This document shows, one piece after another, positions 18,785 through 27,842 of a stretch of 64,000 nt of DNA. The notes below the pieces were generated by a model. The model searched no databases, was not told the origin of the DNA, and saw nothing but the letters and a program-made list of their open reading frames with translations. This stretch comes from Pseudomonas mangrovi (GTDB lineage Bacteria > Pseudomonadota > Gammaproteobacteria > Pseudomonadales > Pseudomonadaceae), in NCBI RefSeq assembly GCF_003052585.1, contig NZ_QASN01000017.1, positions 364,227-428,226 of the forward strand, given 5' to 3'. The number at the start of each line of letters is the position of its first letter. Within the stretch, counting starts at the first letter, position 1. Made by a program: the position numbers and the translations under genes.

Positions 18785-19342
18785 ATGTCCAGCAACTGGC
18801 AGCAGCAGCGTGTCGCCCAGATCGTTCGCTCAGGCGGGGTAGTCGCCTATCCGACCGAGGCGGTCTGGGGCGTCGGTTGCGACCCGTGGAACGAGGACGC
18901 TGTATACCGTCTGCTGGCGCTCAAGGAGCGGCCGGTGGAGAAGGGGCTGATCCTGGTGGCGGCAAGCATCGAGCAGTTCGACTTCCTGCTGCAGGGTTTG
19001 CCGGATGCCTGGCTCCGGCAGCTTGCCGAGTCCTGGCCGGGTCCGAATACCTGGCTGGTGCCGCATCAGGACCTGCTGCCGGAATGGATCTGCGGTCGGC
19101 ATGACAGCGTGGCTCTGCGCGTCAGCGATCATCCTGGAGTCGCCGCGCTCTGCGCATTGACCGGCCCGCTGGTGTCGACGTCGGCCAATCCTGCGGGTCG
19201 ACCGGCGGCGCGGTCGCGTCTGCGTGTCGAGCAGTACTTCCGTGGCGAACTCGACGCAGTTCTCGGTGGTGCGCTGGGGGGACGGCGCAACCCCAGCCTG
19301 ATCCGCGATCTGCGCACAGGCCAGGTTGTCCGGCCGGCCTGA
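18785..19342 (+). CDS. tsaC: Threonylcarbamoyl-AMP synthase
   Basis: Makes threonylcarbamoyl-AMP from Thr, bicarbonate and ATP for the universal t6A37 tRNA modification. 185 residues is the length of TsaC (YrdC), without the extra Sua5 domain. The conserved KxR/SxN pocket is visible as [26 protein letters not shown], and [11 protein letters not shown]. The ATG at 18785 follows an AGGAGG site. It lies between dprA and hemF. Confidence 0.95.
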   Translation: MSSNWQQQRVAQIVRSGGVVAYPTEAVWGVGCDPWNEDAVYRLLALKERPVEKGLILVAASIEQFDFLLQGLPDAWLRQLAESWPGPNTWLVPHQDLLPEWICGRHDSVALRVSDHPGVAALCALTGPLVSTSANPAGRPAARSRLRVEQYFRGELDAVLGGALGGRRNPSLIRDLRTGQVVRPA

Positions 19343-19366
19343 GGACAGGCCCGTTTGCTATGCTAG

Positions 19367-20314
<948 letters not shown>

Positions 20315-20360
20315 GCCATCGCAGCCGGCACTGTCTCGCCGGCACCAGGAGAACTCGTTC

Positions 20361-21185
20361 ATGGATCGCTACTGCGTCTTCGGCAACCCCATCGGGCACA
20401 GCAAGTCGCCGCTGATTCACCGGCTGTTTGCCGAGCAGACCGGGCAGCGCCTGAGCTATGAGGCGCTGCTCGCGCCGCTGGATGACTTCGCCACGTTTGC
20501 CCGGGCGTTCTTTGCCCAAGGCAAGGGCGGCAATGTCACGGTACCGTTCAAGGAGCAGGCCTTCGCCATGGCTGACAGCCTGACGGAGCGCGCGCGTCGC
20601 GCCGGCGCGGTGAATACCCTGCAGAAGCTTGCCGACGGCCGCCTGCTCGGTGACAACACCGACGGCGCCGGTCTGGTGCGAGATCTGACGGTCAATGCCG
20701 GGGTTGCTCTGCGTGATCGGCGGATCCTGCTGCTGGGTGCCGGAGGCGCCGTACGCGGTGTGCTCGAGCCGCTGCTGGCGGAGCAGCCGGCGATGCTGGT
20801 GCTGGCCAATCGCACGGTGGAAAAGGCCGAACTGCTGGCACGCGAATTCAGTGATCTGGGCGAGATCTATCCGAGTGGCTTCGACTGGCTGGAAGAGCCG
20901 GTCGATCTGATCATCAACGGTACCTCGGCGAGCCTGGCCGGCGAACTGCCGCCCATTGCACCGAGTCTGGTGCGGCCAGGCCACACCCTCTGCTACGACA
21001 TGATGTATGCCAGCCAACCCACCGCCTTCTGCCAGTGGGCGCTGGATCAGGGCGCCGCCCAGGCGCGGGATGGCCTGGGCATGCTGGTCGAGCAGGCTGC
21101 CGAAGCCTTCCTCCTCTGGCGCGGCGTGCGGCCGCAGACCGTGCCGGTTCTGGCAGAAATGCGTAGGCTACTGGCTGGCGGCTGA
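20361..21185 (+). CDS. aroE: Shikimate dehydrogenase (NADP+)
   Basis: Reduces 3-dehydroshikimate to shikimate in the aromatic amino-acid pathway, 274 residues. Shikimate-binding segments are [22 protein letters not shown] and [13 protein letters not shown] (with the catalytic Lys), plus [13 protein letters not shown]. The NADP-binding glycine-rich loop is [17 protein letters not shown], and the ANRTVEKAE segment fits NADP specificity. It probably shares a transcript with hemF, as in P. aeruginosa. Confidence 0.97.
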   Translation: MDRYCVFGNPIGHSKSPLIHRLFAEQTGQRLSYEALLAPLDDFATFARAFFAQGKGGNVTVPFKEQAFAMADSLTERARRAGAVNTLQKLADGRLLGDNTDGAGLVRDLTVNAGVALRDRRILLLGAGGAVRGVLEPLLAEQPAMLVLANRTVEKAELLAREFSDLGEIYPSGFDWLEEPVDLIINGTSASLAGELPPIAPSLVRPGHTLCYDMMYASQPTAFCQWALDQGAAQARDGLGMLVEQAAEAFLLWRGVRPQTVPVLAEMRRLLAGG

Positions 21186-21191
21186 AGCAAC

Positions 21192-21509
21192 TCAGCGACG
21201 CGTCAGCAGCCAGCCGATCAGCGCGCAGGCACCCACGCCCAGCGCGATGCTGGCAACCGGGTGCGCGCGAGCGCACTCGCGGGCCTGGCGGCCGACCGCC
21301 AGGCCATGGCGGCGCAGTTCCTCGTAGCCGTCTGCCAGCTGCTCGCGAGAACCCTCCCAGAGCTGTTCGGCACGATTCTTCAATACGTCGTAGCGCTCGC
21401 GGGTGTCACGCGTGGCGGTGCGCCGCAGTTCGTCGAGCGCCTGGTTGATCTCGCGGATTTCGGCCTGGATGCGGTCCTCGGCGGACCTGACCTGATTTGA
21501 TCTGAACAT
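21192..21509 (-). CDS. DUF883 (ElaB/YqjD-type) membrane-anchored protein
   Basis: A 105-residue protein with a long charged helical region ([20 protein letters not shown] to [21 protein letters not shown]) and a C-terminal transmembrane helix ([23 protein letters not shown]). This is the ElaB/YqjD/DUF883 layout; such tail-anchored proteins bind ribosomes in E. coli stationary phase. It converges on aroE with six bases between stops. The function in this organism is unproven. Confidence 0.82.
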   Translation of the reverse strand: MFRSNQVRSAEDRIQAEIREINQALDELRRTATRDTRERYDVLKNRAEQLWEGSREQLADGYEELRRHGLAVGRQARECARAHPVASIALGVGACALIGWLLTRR

Positions 21510-21683
21510 GGGATTGCCTCAATTGATGGCTGCAGCAGCTATGACCCCGGCTTGCGTCGGATGTGCGATTCGTTCATCCAGGCAGCCCGTCGATACCCCA
21601 CTGGTCTTCGGTGCGGGCCGCTCTATACTGCGCGGCGGCGCCTGCGGCGCAGTCTTTCCATCCGTCATGCGAGCCTTCCAGAC

Positions 21684-22619
21684 GTGAAATTCCGCTCTTC
21701 CCTGCTGTCCCTGACATTCTGCTGTGGTCTGGCGCTTGCCAGCGCCGCTCTCGGTGCTCCTGGCAAGCCCGCCAACACCCAGGAGCTAGCCTCCGGCAGC
21801 GCGCTGCTGATCGATCTGCAAACCAATGAAGTGCTCTACTCGAGCAATCCCGAGCTGGTGGTACCCATCGCGTCGGTGACCAAGCTGATGACCGCGATGG
21901 TGGTGCTCGACGCCGGTCTGCCGCTGGATGAGGTGTTGCCGATCGTGATTCGCGACACCGCCGAGATGACCGGCGTGTATTCGCGGGTGCGAGTCGGCAG
22001 CGAGATCAGCCGCCGCGACATGCTGCTGCTGACGCTGATGTCATCGGAGAACCGTGCGGCCGCGAGCCTGGCCCACCACTACCCCGGCGGCCATGCGGCA
22101 TTCATCGGCGCGATGAATGCCAAGGCCAGCGCGCTGGGCATGCACAGCAGCGAATTCGTCGAGCCGACCGGTCTCTCCGAGCGCAACGTCTCCAACGCCA
22201 AGGACCTAGTCCTGCTGCTCAAGGCCAGCCAGCAATACCCGCTGATCGGCGAGTTCAGTACCACCTCGGAGCAGACCGTGAGCTTCAGCCGGCCCAGCTA
22301 CAGTCTGGGCTTTCGCAACACCAACAACCTGGTGCGCAAGCCGGACTGGGATATCCAGGTGACCAAGACCGGCTTCACCAATGCCGCCGGTCACTGTCTG
22401 GTGATGCGTACGCAGATGGCAGACCGGCCGGTGGCCTTCGTGGTGCTGGACGCCTTCGGCAAGTACACCCACACCGCGGATGCCAACCGCCTCAAGCGCT
22501 GGATCGAAACCGGCAAGGTCACTCCCGTGGCACCTGCCGCCCTGGCCTACAAGCAGCACAAGCAGGCCGAGCGGTTGCGCGCGGCAGGCGCGGTTCAGCC
22601 GCAGGCGACGGCTCAGTAG
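21684..22619 (+). CDS. pbpG: D-alanyl-D-alanine endopeptidase (PBP7)
   Basis: Periplasmic low-molecular-weight penicillin-binding protein that cuts DD-crosslinks in peptidoglycan, 311 residues. The N-terminal signal peptide is [24 protein letters not shown]. The three S11-family motifs are SVTK (catalytic Ser-x-x-Lys), SEN and KTG (KTGFTNAAG). The start is GTG at 21684; an ATG further upstream is out of frame. Its last bases overlap the end of the convergent His-rich gene by seven. Confidence 0.92.
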   Translation: MKFRSSLLSLTFCCGLALASAALGAPGKPANTQELASGSALLIDLQTNEVLYSSNPELVVPIASVTKLMTAMVVLDAGLPLDEVLPIVIRDTAEMTGVYSRVRVGSEISRRDMLLLTLMSSENRAAASLAHHYPGGHAAFIGAMNAKASALGMHSSEFVEPTGLSERNVSNAKDLVLLLKASQQYPLIGEFSTTSEQTVSFSRPSYSLGFRNTNNLVRKPDWDIQVTKTGFTNAAGHCLVMRTQMADRPVAFVVLDAFGKYTHTADANRLKRWIETGKVTPVAPAALAYKQHKQAERLRAAGAVQPQATAQ

Positions 22620-23074
22620 CGATAACCGTAGAGGATCTCGCGGACGACGCCGGTACTGATTGAAATCAGGATCAGGTCCGACCCGGCCCGGCGCCATTCA
22701 TGGCCATGTCTGCGCGGCAGGCGATGCATGTGATGCGCCGCCACCGGTACGCCATAGCCTCTGGGCAGGCGCTGGCCGTAATAGAACCTCTGCCTGGGCG
22801 GCGGTGCCGCGTGATAGTGCTTGTGCACCACCACCTGAGGCGCGCGGTGGTGGTTCGGCGCATGCCGATACTGCTGCTGATGACGCGGTTGGTGAGGTTG
22901 TTGGTGGTACTGGCGGGCCTGACCATGCTCGCCGCGGTAGCCGTTGTCGTGGTGGCCGCCATTGTGGTGGCCGCCATTGCGGTAGCCCTCGCGTCGGTGG
23001 TCTTGGCCGGCCAGCGCCGTACCGCTGAGGATCAGGGCGAGCATCGCCGCGCTGCAATAGCTGACGAGTTTCAT
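22613..23074 (-). CDS. His-rich RcnB-like periplasmic protein
   Basis: A 153-residue exported protein with signal peptide [22 protein letters not shown], then about 80 residues extremely rich in His, Gly, Gln and Arg ([14 protein letters not shown] and similar). The C-terminal segment [50 protein letters not shown] matches the RcnB family (PF11776-type), whose founder influences Ni/Co homeostasis. The histidine tract suggests metal binding. Stop codons of this gene and pbpG overlap. Confidence 0.78.
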   Translation of the reverse strand: MKLVSYCSAAMLALILSGTALAGQDHRREGYRNGGHHNGGHHDNGYRGEHGQARQYHQQPHQPRHQQQYRHAPNHHRAPQVVVHKHYHAAPPPRQRFYYGQRLPRGYGVPVAAHHMHRLPRRHGHEWRRAGSDLILISISTGVVREILYGYRY

Positions 23075-23337
23075 GGGGACTTCCTCCAGATACCGCCGGG
23101 CGGCGGCTTGCAGGACCTTGGAAAGGCCGGCAAAGCTGTAATTCCTCTGTAAGGATCGGCTTTACCCGGAAGAGCCCTTCGGCTGTCCGAGTGATCCGCC
23201 TGCAACATGCGCGGCAGAGCGCTCGGGCCTTTTTCGGCGGGTCTTTCGCGCTGCCCGGCTTTACATTCGCTTTGCTCTGGGGGCTTCGATAAACCTCGCG
23301 TCGTTTCGACAAGCCGCCTGCCGGGAGTGGCGATCTG

Positions 23338-23363
23338 CGCGGCCGGCCTCGTGCCCGGCCGCG
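23338..23363 (-). terminator. Hairpin after the beta-carbonic anhydrase gene
   Basis: CGCGGCCGG (23338-23346) and CCGGCCGCG (23355-23363) form a perfect 9-bp stem with an 8-base loop directly after the carbonic anhydrase stop. There is no T run, so intrinsic termination is uncertain. Confidence 0.45.
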
Positions 23364-23364
23364 T

Positions 23365-23991
23365 TCATCCGTCGTAGAGAAAGGTCTCGTCGAGCTGCTC
23401 GGGGTGATCGATGCTGGTGTCGAGATTCTTCAGCAGGCCGTCGCCCAGACCGTAGATCAGGCCGTGGATGACCAGGGGCTGACCGCGCTTCCAGGCATTC
23501 TGGACGATGGTGGTGTGACACACATTGCGCACCTGGCGGCGCACGTTCAGCTCGCAGAGCAGGTCGACCCGTGCCGACTCGTCGAGCCTGTCGAACTGCG
23601 CGAGGTTCTGGTGATAGAGCGCCTTGAGCGCGCGCAGCCAGTTGTCGATCAGGCCGAACGCCTCGTGGCTCAACGCCGCGCGTACGCCACCGCAGCCGTA
23701 GTGTCCGCAGACGATGATCTGGCGAATCTTCAGCACATCGACCGCGTACTGCAGCACCGTGAGGAAGTTCATGTCGGTGGCCACCACCATGTTGGCCACG
23801 TTGCGATGCACGAACAGCTCGCCAGGCATCAGGCCGACCACCTCATTGGCCGGTACGCGGCTGTCCGAGCAGCCGATCCAGAGGAACTCGGGCTTCTGCT
23901 GGGCCGCCAGGCGGGCGAAGAAATCCGGGTCGCGGGCGCTCAGCGATTCGGCCCAGAAACGGTTGTTGAGCATCAGCTCATCGATGTCCAT
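23365..23991 (-). CDS. Beta-class carbonic anhydrase
   Basis: Zinc enzyme interconverting CO2 and bicarbonate, 208 residues. The beta-class ligands are visible: Cys and Asp/Arg in WIGCSDSRVPANE, then His-x2-Cys in CGHYGCGGVRAAL. The frame runs further up, but ATG 23991 (MDIDELMLNNRFWAESLSARDPDFF) gives the usual family start. It diverges from the ANR/DNR-box porin across 191 bp. The 290-bp gap between its end and the His-rich gene contains no gene I can support. Confidence 0.93.
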   Translation of the reverse strand: MDIDELMLNNRFWAESLSARDPDFFARLAAQQKPEFLWIGCSDSRVPANEVVGLMPGELFVHRNVANMVVATDMNFLTVLQYAVDVLKIRQIIVCGHYGCGGVRAALSHEAFGLIDNWLRALKALYHQNLAQFDRLDESARVDLLCELNVRRQVRNVCHTTIVQNAWKRGQPLVIHGLIYGLGDGLLKNLDTSIDHPEQLDETFLYDG

Positions 23992-24111
23992 GGCGACTCC
24001 GCAGTGGTTGCTGTGGCCCGAGCATAGGCAGGCAATCATGGCGCGAGCTTGTCCGCAATCAAGCCGGCCGGCAGCGCTCGCAGGCTGGCACGGCAAAGCA
24101 TTTTTTCGCCC

Positions 24112-24125
24112 TTGATCGCTATCAA
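24112..24125 (+). promoter_or_regulatory. Perfect ANR/DNR (FNR-type) box
   Basis: TTGATCGCTATCAA is an exact match to the TTGATnnnnATCAA consensus bound by FNR, ANR and DNR. Its centre is about 64 bp before the porin ATG. With a -41.5 position this places a start site near 24160, with TATCGT (24147-24152) as a possible -10. It predicts induction under low oxygen or by nitrogen oxides. Confidence 0.85.
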
Positions 24126-24182
24126 GGGCAATTCCGGGCAGCGGCCTATCGTCGGCGGCAACTTTTGTCGAAGGAGAACGCC

Positions 24183-25439
24183 ATGCTTCGCCTGCATCCA
24201 TCCACACTGAGCATCGCCCTGCTGGGCGCCACCCTGGCCACCAGCGGCAGCGTCACTGCTGCTGAAGACATCGCCACGCTCTGGCGCGAGGGCAAGCCGA
24301 TCCTGGATCTGCGCTACCGCTTCGAACACGTTGACCAGGACAACGCACTGGATCACGCCAATGCCCAGACCCTGCGTACCCGCGTCGGCTTCCAGAGCGG
24401 CAAGTGGTACGGACTATCTGCTCTGCTCGAAGTCGACAACGTCAGCCGCCTGGGCAAAGAGGCCTACAACGACACGCGCAACGGCCAGAACCAGTACGCC
24501 GTGGTCGCCGACCCGGATGGCAGCGAGGTCAACCAGGCGCTGCTGCGCTACGACCACGCATTGGGCAGCCTGGTCGCCGGGCGCCAGCGCATCAACCTGG
24601 ACAACCAGCGCTTCGTCGGCGGTGTCGCCTGGCGGCAGAACGAGCAGACTTACGACGGTCTGCTCGGCCAGCTCAAACCCCTCGACGGGCTGACGCTGAC
24701 CTACGCCTACCTGGACACCATCAACACGGTGTTCGGCCCGGACGGCCAGCACGGGGTGAAGAACAATCCGGCCAACATCGACGGCCACAGCCACCTGTTT
24801 AACCTGCAGTACGTGCTCGACCCGCGCCTGACGGCCACCGCCTACCACTACCGCCTGGAGCTGGACAATCTGGCGTTCTCGCGCGCGGCGGCCGATCCGC
24901 TGGGTACCCAGTCCAGCCAGATCACCGGCCTGCGCCTTAACGGCGCGCTGCAAGGCGTCAGCTATGTGCTCGAGTACGCCCGCCAGCGAGACCACGCCGA
25001 CAACCCGCTCGAGTTGAGCAGCGACTACTACCTGGCCGAGCTCGGCTACACCCTGGCTGGCGTCGCGCTCAAGGCCGGTCACGAAGTCCTCGGTGGCGAC
25101 GAGGGCCCCGGCAACCGTGCCTTCCAGACCCCGCTGGCGACCAAGCATGCCTTCCAGGGCTGGGCCGACATCTTCCTGCTGACCCCGACCGAGGGTATCC
25201 GCGACAGCTACCTGGGCGCCTCGACGCCACTCCTGGGCGGGACTCTGCAGGCCTGGTACCACGATTTTCGCGCGGAGCGTGGCAGCAGCCAGTACGGCGA
25301 GGAGATCGACATCGCTTACAGCCGGCCAGTGCCGGGCGTGAAAGGACTGGTTGCCACCATCAAGTACGCCGGTTACGACGCCGACGATTTCGCCGTGGAT
25401 ACCGACAAGCTCTGGGCGCAGCTGCAGTACAGCTATTGA
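24183..25439 (+). CDS. Outer-membrane porin, alginate-export/OprE-like beta-barrel
   Basis: Exported 418-residue beta-barrel. The signal peptide is MLRLHPSTLSIALLGATLATSGSVTA. The rest alternates amphipathic strands (LDLRYRFEHVDQDN, RTRVGFQSGKWYGLSALLEVDNV, DNQRFVGGVAWRQNEQTYDGL) and ends in aromatic LWAQLQYSY, the barrel-insertion signal. It fits the alginate-export-like porin family often found in anaerobically induced Pseudomonas loci. ATG 24183 is preceded by AAGGAG; an in-frame TTG at 24165 is less likely. A perfect ANR/DNR box lies upstream, suggesting use in anaerobic respiration. The substrate is unknown. Confidence 0.85.
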   Translation: MLRLHPSTLSIALLGATLATSGSVTAAEDIATLWREGKPILDLRYRFEHVDQDNALDHANAQTLRTRVGFQSGKWYGLSALLEVDNVSRLGKEAYNDTRNGQNQYAVVADPDGSEVNQALLRYDHALGSLVAGRQRINLDNQRFVGGVAWRQNEQTYDGLLGQLKPLDGLTLTYAYLDTINTVFGPDGQHGVKNNPANIDGHSHLFNLQYVLDPRLTATAYHYRLELDNLAFSRAAADPLGTQSSQITGLRLNGALQGVSYVLEYARQRDHADNPLELSSDYYLAELGYTLAGVALKAGHEVLGGDEGPGNRAFQTPLATKHAFQGWADIFLLTPTEGIRDSYLGASTPLLGGTLQAWYHDFRAERGSSQYGEEIDIAYSRPVPGVKGLVATIKYAGYDADDFAVDTDKLWAQLQYSY

Positions 25440-25530
25440 GAAGGTGCCAACCGGCGTCTGGCGTCGGGTTGGCCGCCTCCTCTCGCAGGGCGGATTGGCC
25501 ACAGGCTTAATCCGCCACGGGTTGAACAGG

Positions 25531-25555
25531 CGCCGGGGCGCAGCCCGCCCCGGCG
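25531..25555 (+). terminator. GC-rich hairpin after the porin gene
   Basis: CGCCGGGGCG (25531-25540) and CGCCCCGGCG (25546-25555) form a perfect 10-bp stem with a five-base loop, followed by TTT. It probably terminates the porin transcript. It ends 18 bases before the next start codon. Confidence 0.6.
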
Positions 25556-25572
25556 TTTACTTGGGAGAAGCC

Positions 25573-26358
25573 ATGCATTCCATCTTCAGGCGCGGCGCCT
25601 GGCTGCTGCTGTTGCTGGCGCTCGGCCTGCCGGCGCAGGCGCGGCTGAGCGACGCCGAGGCACTCAACACCGCCGGGCTGCAGCGCATGCTCAGCCAGCG
25701 CACGGCCAGCGCCTATCTGATGCTTGGTGCCGAGGTGCGCAGCGAGCGGGCCGCCGAGCAACTGGCGCAGGGGCGTGCCCAGGTCGAGGTGAATCTGCAG
25801 GCGCTGCGCGACTACGTGCCCGCGCAGGACATCGAAGCCGCGTTGCACAAAAGCCAGCAGAGCTGGCAGGTTCTCGATGCCCTGCTCGGGGAACCGCCCC
25901 GGCAGGAACGGGTAGCGCCCCTGCTCGACGCCGCTGACGCCTTCCTTGCCGACAGCGAAGCGCTGGTGCGAGCGATCGAACAGCACAGCGGGCAGTCGAC
26001 CGCGCAGCTGGTCAGCCGCTGCGGTCGACAGCGCATGCTCAGTCAGCGCATCGCCGCGCTCTACCTGGCGCTAAGCTGGGTACCGTCCGAGGTACAGCGC
26101 GCAGAAGAGTTCGAGCGCACCGTTGCGGCGTTCGAGGAGGGTCTGCAGGCGCTGCGCCAGGCACCGCAGAACAGCGCGCAGATCAGCCAGGCGCTGGATC
26201 AGGCCGAGGCCCAGTGGCGCTTCGCGCGGGCGGGATTTCGCCTCGCCGAGGATGCCCGTTATGTCCCGACCGTGGTGGTGACCACCAGCGAAAGCCTGCT
26301 GTGGAAGATGGATGCGCTGACCGGCGAGTATCAGCGCCTGCTGGAGACGCAGCCGTAG
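25573..26358 (+). CDS. Secreted PilJ/NIT-like protein with two NarX-type P-box motifs
   Basis: A 261-residue exported helical protein with signal peptide MHSIFRRGAWLLLLLALGLPAQA. It has two copies of a PilJ type IV pili sensing-like domain. Each begins with a motif like the nitrate-binding P-box of NarX: LNTAGLQRMLSQR (31-43) and SRCGRQRMLSQR (about residue 150). No second membrane helix, HAMP or output domain is present, so it would be a free periplasmic binding protein. It precedes the Dnr-type regulator by 105 bp on the same strand, suggesting nitrate/nitrite sensing or buffering. That role is inference. Confidence 0.75.
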   Translation: MHSIFRRGAWLLLLLALGLPAQARLSDAEALNTAGLQRMLSQRTASAYLMLGAEVRSERAAEQLAQGRAQVEVNLQALRDYVPAQDIEAALHKSQQSWQVLDALLGEPPRQERVAPLLDAADAFLADSEALVRAIEQHSGQSTAQLVSRCGRQRMLSQRIAALYLALSWVPSEVQRAEEFERTVAAFEEGLQALRQAPQNSAQISQALDQAEAQWRFARAGFRLAEDARYVPTVVVTTSESLLWKMDALTGEYQRLLETQP

Positions 26359-26463
26359 CGACGAGGCGTGTCCGCCAGTCTGTGCCTCTTTGGAGGTATG
26401 CCCTGGGAGGAATGGGGGCGCTGCGGCGGCAGGACTAGCATGGGACGCCATAGGAGGTGTCCC

Positions 26464-27153
26464 ATGCTGACCGATCCGCTACTCATGGCTACCCTGCGTC
26501 GCCACTACCTGTTCGACGGCCTGCCGGAACAGGGTCTCGCCGACGTCGCCGCACACACCAGCGTCAAGCGTCTGGTCCAGGGCGCCAGCCTGTTCCATCA
26601 GGGCGATCCGGTGCAGCGCTTCTACATCCTGGTCAGCGGGCAGATGAAGCTGCACCGACTGACCAGCGACGGTCAGGAAAAGCTCATGGAAATCATCCGC
26701 CCCGGCGAAGCCTTCGCCGAGGCGCTGCTGTTCAACGGCATTCCCTTCTATCCCGTGGCCGCCAGCGCACTCAAGGACAGCCTGCTGCTCAGCGTGCAGA
26801 ACGCGCCCTACCTGCGCCTGCTGGAAGAGCAGCCGAAGCTGTGCATGGCTTTGCTGGCAAGCCTGAGCGTGCGCCTGCACCAGCGCATGAACGACATCGA
26901 CAACCTGACCTCCTCCAACGCCCACCACCGCGTCGTACGCTTCCTGTTCCAGGAGCAGGAGGCCGGCGGCGGGGTAGTCAATCTCGATGTGCCCAAGCGG
27001 CTGATCGCGTCCAAGCTCGGCATCCAGCCGGAAACCTTTTCGCGCATCCTGCACCGGCTGATCGACGCCGGGTTGATCGCCGTGGAGAAGCGCCGCATCG
27101 AGATACTCGACCATCCCAACCTCGCCGCCTGCCTGGATCGGGCGGCCTGCTGA
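26464..27153 (+). CDS. Crp/Fnr-family regulator, Dnr (nitrogen-oxide sensing) type
   Basis: Transcription regulator of 229 residues. The N-terminal cyclic-nucleotide-binding-type sensor fold includes LFHQGDPVQRFYILVSGQMKLHRLTSDGQEKLMEIIRPGEAFAEALLF. The C-terminal Crp-type helix-turn-helix is around VPKRLIASKLGIQPETFSRILHRL. It lacks the N-terminal cysteine cluster of FNR/ANR, which fits the haem-dependent NO-sensing DNR group. ATG 26464 follows TAGGAGGTG. Flanking genes (P-box protein, DGC protein, boxed porin) support a denitrification role. Which Dnr paralogue this is cannot be decided. Confidence 0.85.
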   Translation: MLTDPLLMATLRRHYLFDGLPEQGLADVAAHTSVKRLVQGASLFHQGDPVQRFYILVSGQMKLHRLTSDGQEKLMEIIRPGEAFAEALLFNGIPFYPVAASALKDSLLLSVQNAPYLRLLEEQPKLCMALLASLSVRLHQRMNDIDNLTSSNAHHRVVRFLFQEQEAGGGVVNLDVPKRLIASKLGIQPETFSRILHRLIDAGLIAVEKRRIEILDHPNLAACLDRAAC

Positions 27154-27175
27154 AGCCTGCGGGCGGGAGCCACCG

Positions 27176-27577
27176 ATGAGCGACAAACGCCGACCCCTGG
27201 TCTACTCCTGCTCCGGTTGCTCGAACGTCGCGCAACTGGCCAACACCCTGGCGATTCGCCTGGATCGCGCCGGCCTGGCGGAGATGTCCTGTATCGCCGG
27301 GGTCGGCGGGCGCGTGCATTCGCTGGTCAGCAAGGCCAACTCCGGGCGGCGCATCCTGGCCATCGACGGCTGCCCGCTGAACTGCGTGCGCGGCTGCCTG
27401 GCCCAGCACGGCATCCAGGCCGACGTACACATCACCTTGAGCCGCCACGGTGTGCGCAAGCGCTACGGTGAAGACTGCAGCGCCGAACAGGCCGATGCCC
27501 TGTATGCCGAGATCGAAGGGCTGATCGCCAGTGACCGGCGCCTGCAGCCGCGCCCGCAGCTGGTCGAGGCGCGCTGA
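27176..27577 (+). CDS. DGC-domain putative zinc-binding protein
   Basis: A 133-residue cytoplasmic protein of the DGC family (PF08859-type), named for its Asp-Gly-Cys motif. Conserved cysteines are in YSCSGCSNVAQ, EMSCIAGVGG and AIDGCPLNCVRGCL. They probably bind zinc or a metal cluster. Genes of this family often sit beside Dnr/NosR-type denitrification genes. It starts 22 bp after the dnr-type regulator stop and is likely cotranscribed. The molecular function is not established. Confidence 0.82.
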   Translation: MSDKRRPLVYSCSGCSNVAQLANTLAIRLDRAGLAEMSCIAGVGGRVHSLVSKANSGRRILAIDGCPLNCVRGCLAQHGIQADVHITLSRHGVRKRYGEDCSAEQADALYAEIEGLIASDRRLQPRPQLVEAR

Positions 27578-27581
27578 GCGG

Positions 27582-27842
27582 TTACTTCTTCAATTTCGGA
27601 TTGGGGAAGAACTGCACCGGCTGGACCTTCGGGTCGGCGGCCTTGGGCGCCGCCTGGTTGACCCGCGTGCCCAGTTCACGCGGTACCGACTGGCCCTGGG
27701 CGTTGAGGGTATCGGCATAGCCGCAGGCCACGCATTCGCGGTGCGGCACGCCTTCCTCGTCCCACATCTTGATGGTGTCCATCGCGCTGCACGCCGGGCA
27801 CACGGCGCCGGCGATAAAGCGTTTGGTCGGTGTGGTGCTCAT
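27582..27842 (-). CDS. yheV: YheV-family zinc-ribbon protein
   Basis: An 86-residue small protein with a four-cysteine zinc ribbon: CPACSAMDTIKMW, then CVACGYADTL. The N-terminus MSTTPTKRFIAGAVCPACSA is characteristic of YheV, which is usually encoded after prlC. The ATG at 27842 overlaps the prlC stop by four bases, so the two are translationally coupled. Its role is unknown. It converges on the DGC gene with four bases between stops. Confidence 0.9.
   Translation of the reverse strand: MSTTPTKRFIAGAVCPACSAMDTIKMWDEEGVPHRECVACGYADTLNAQGQSVPRELGTRVNQAAPKAADPKVQPVQFFPNPKLKK

Noticed and set aside
16522..18795. 757-codon open frame on the minus strand
   Set aside because: It spans the lysM gene, its terminator and dprA on the other strand; no motifs, and it reads through a strong terminator.
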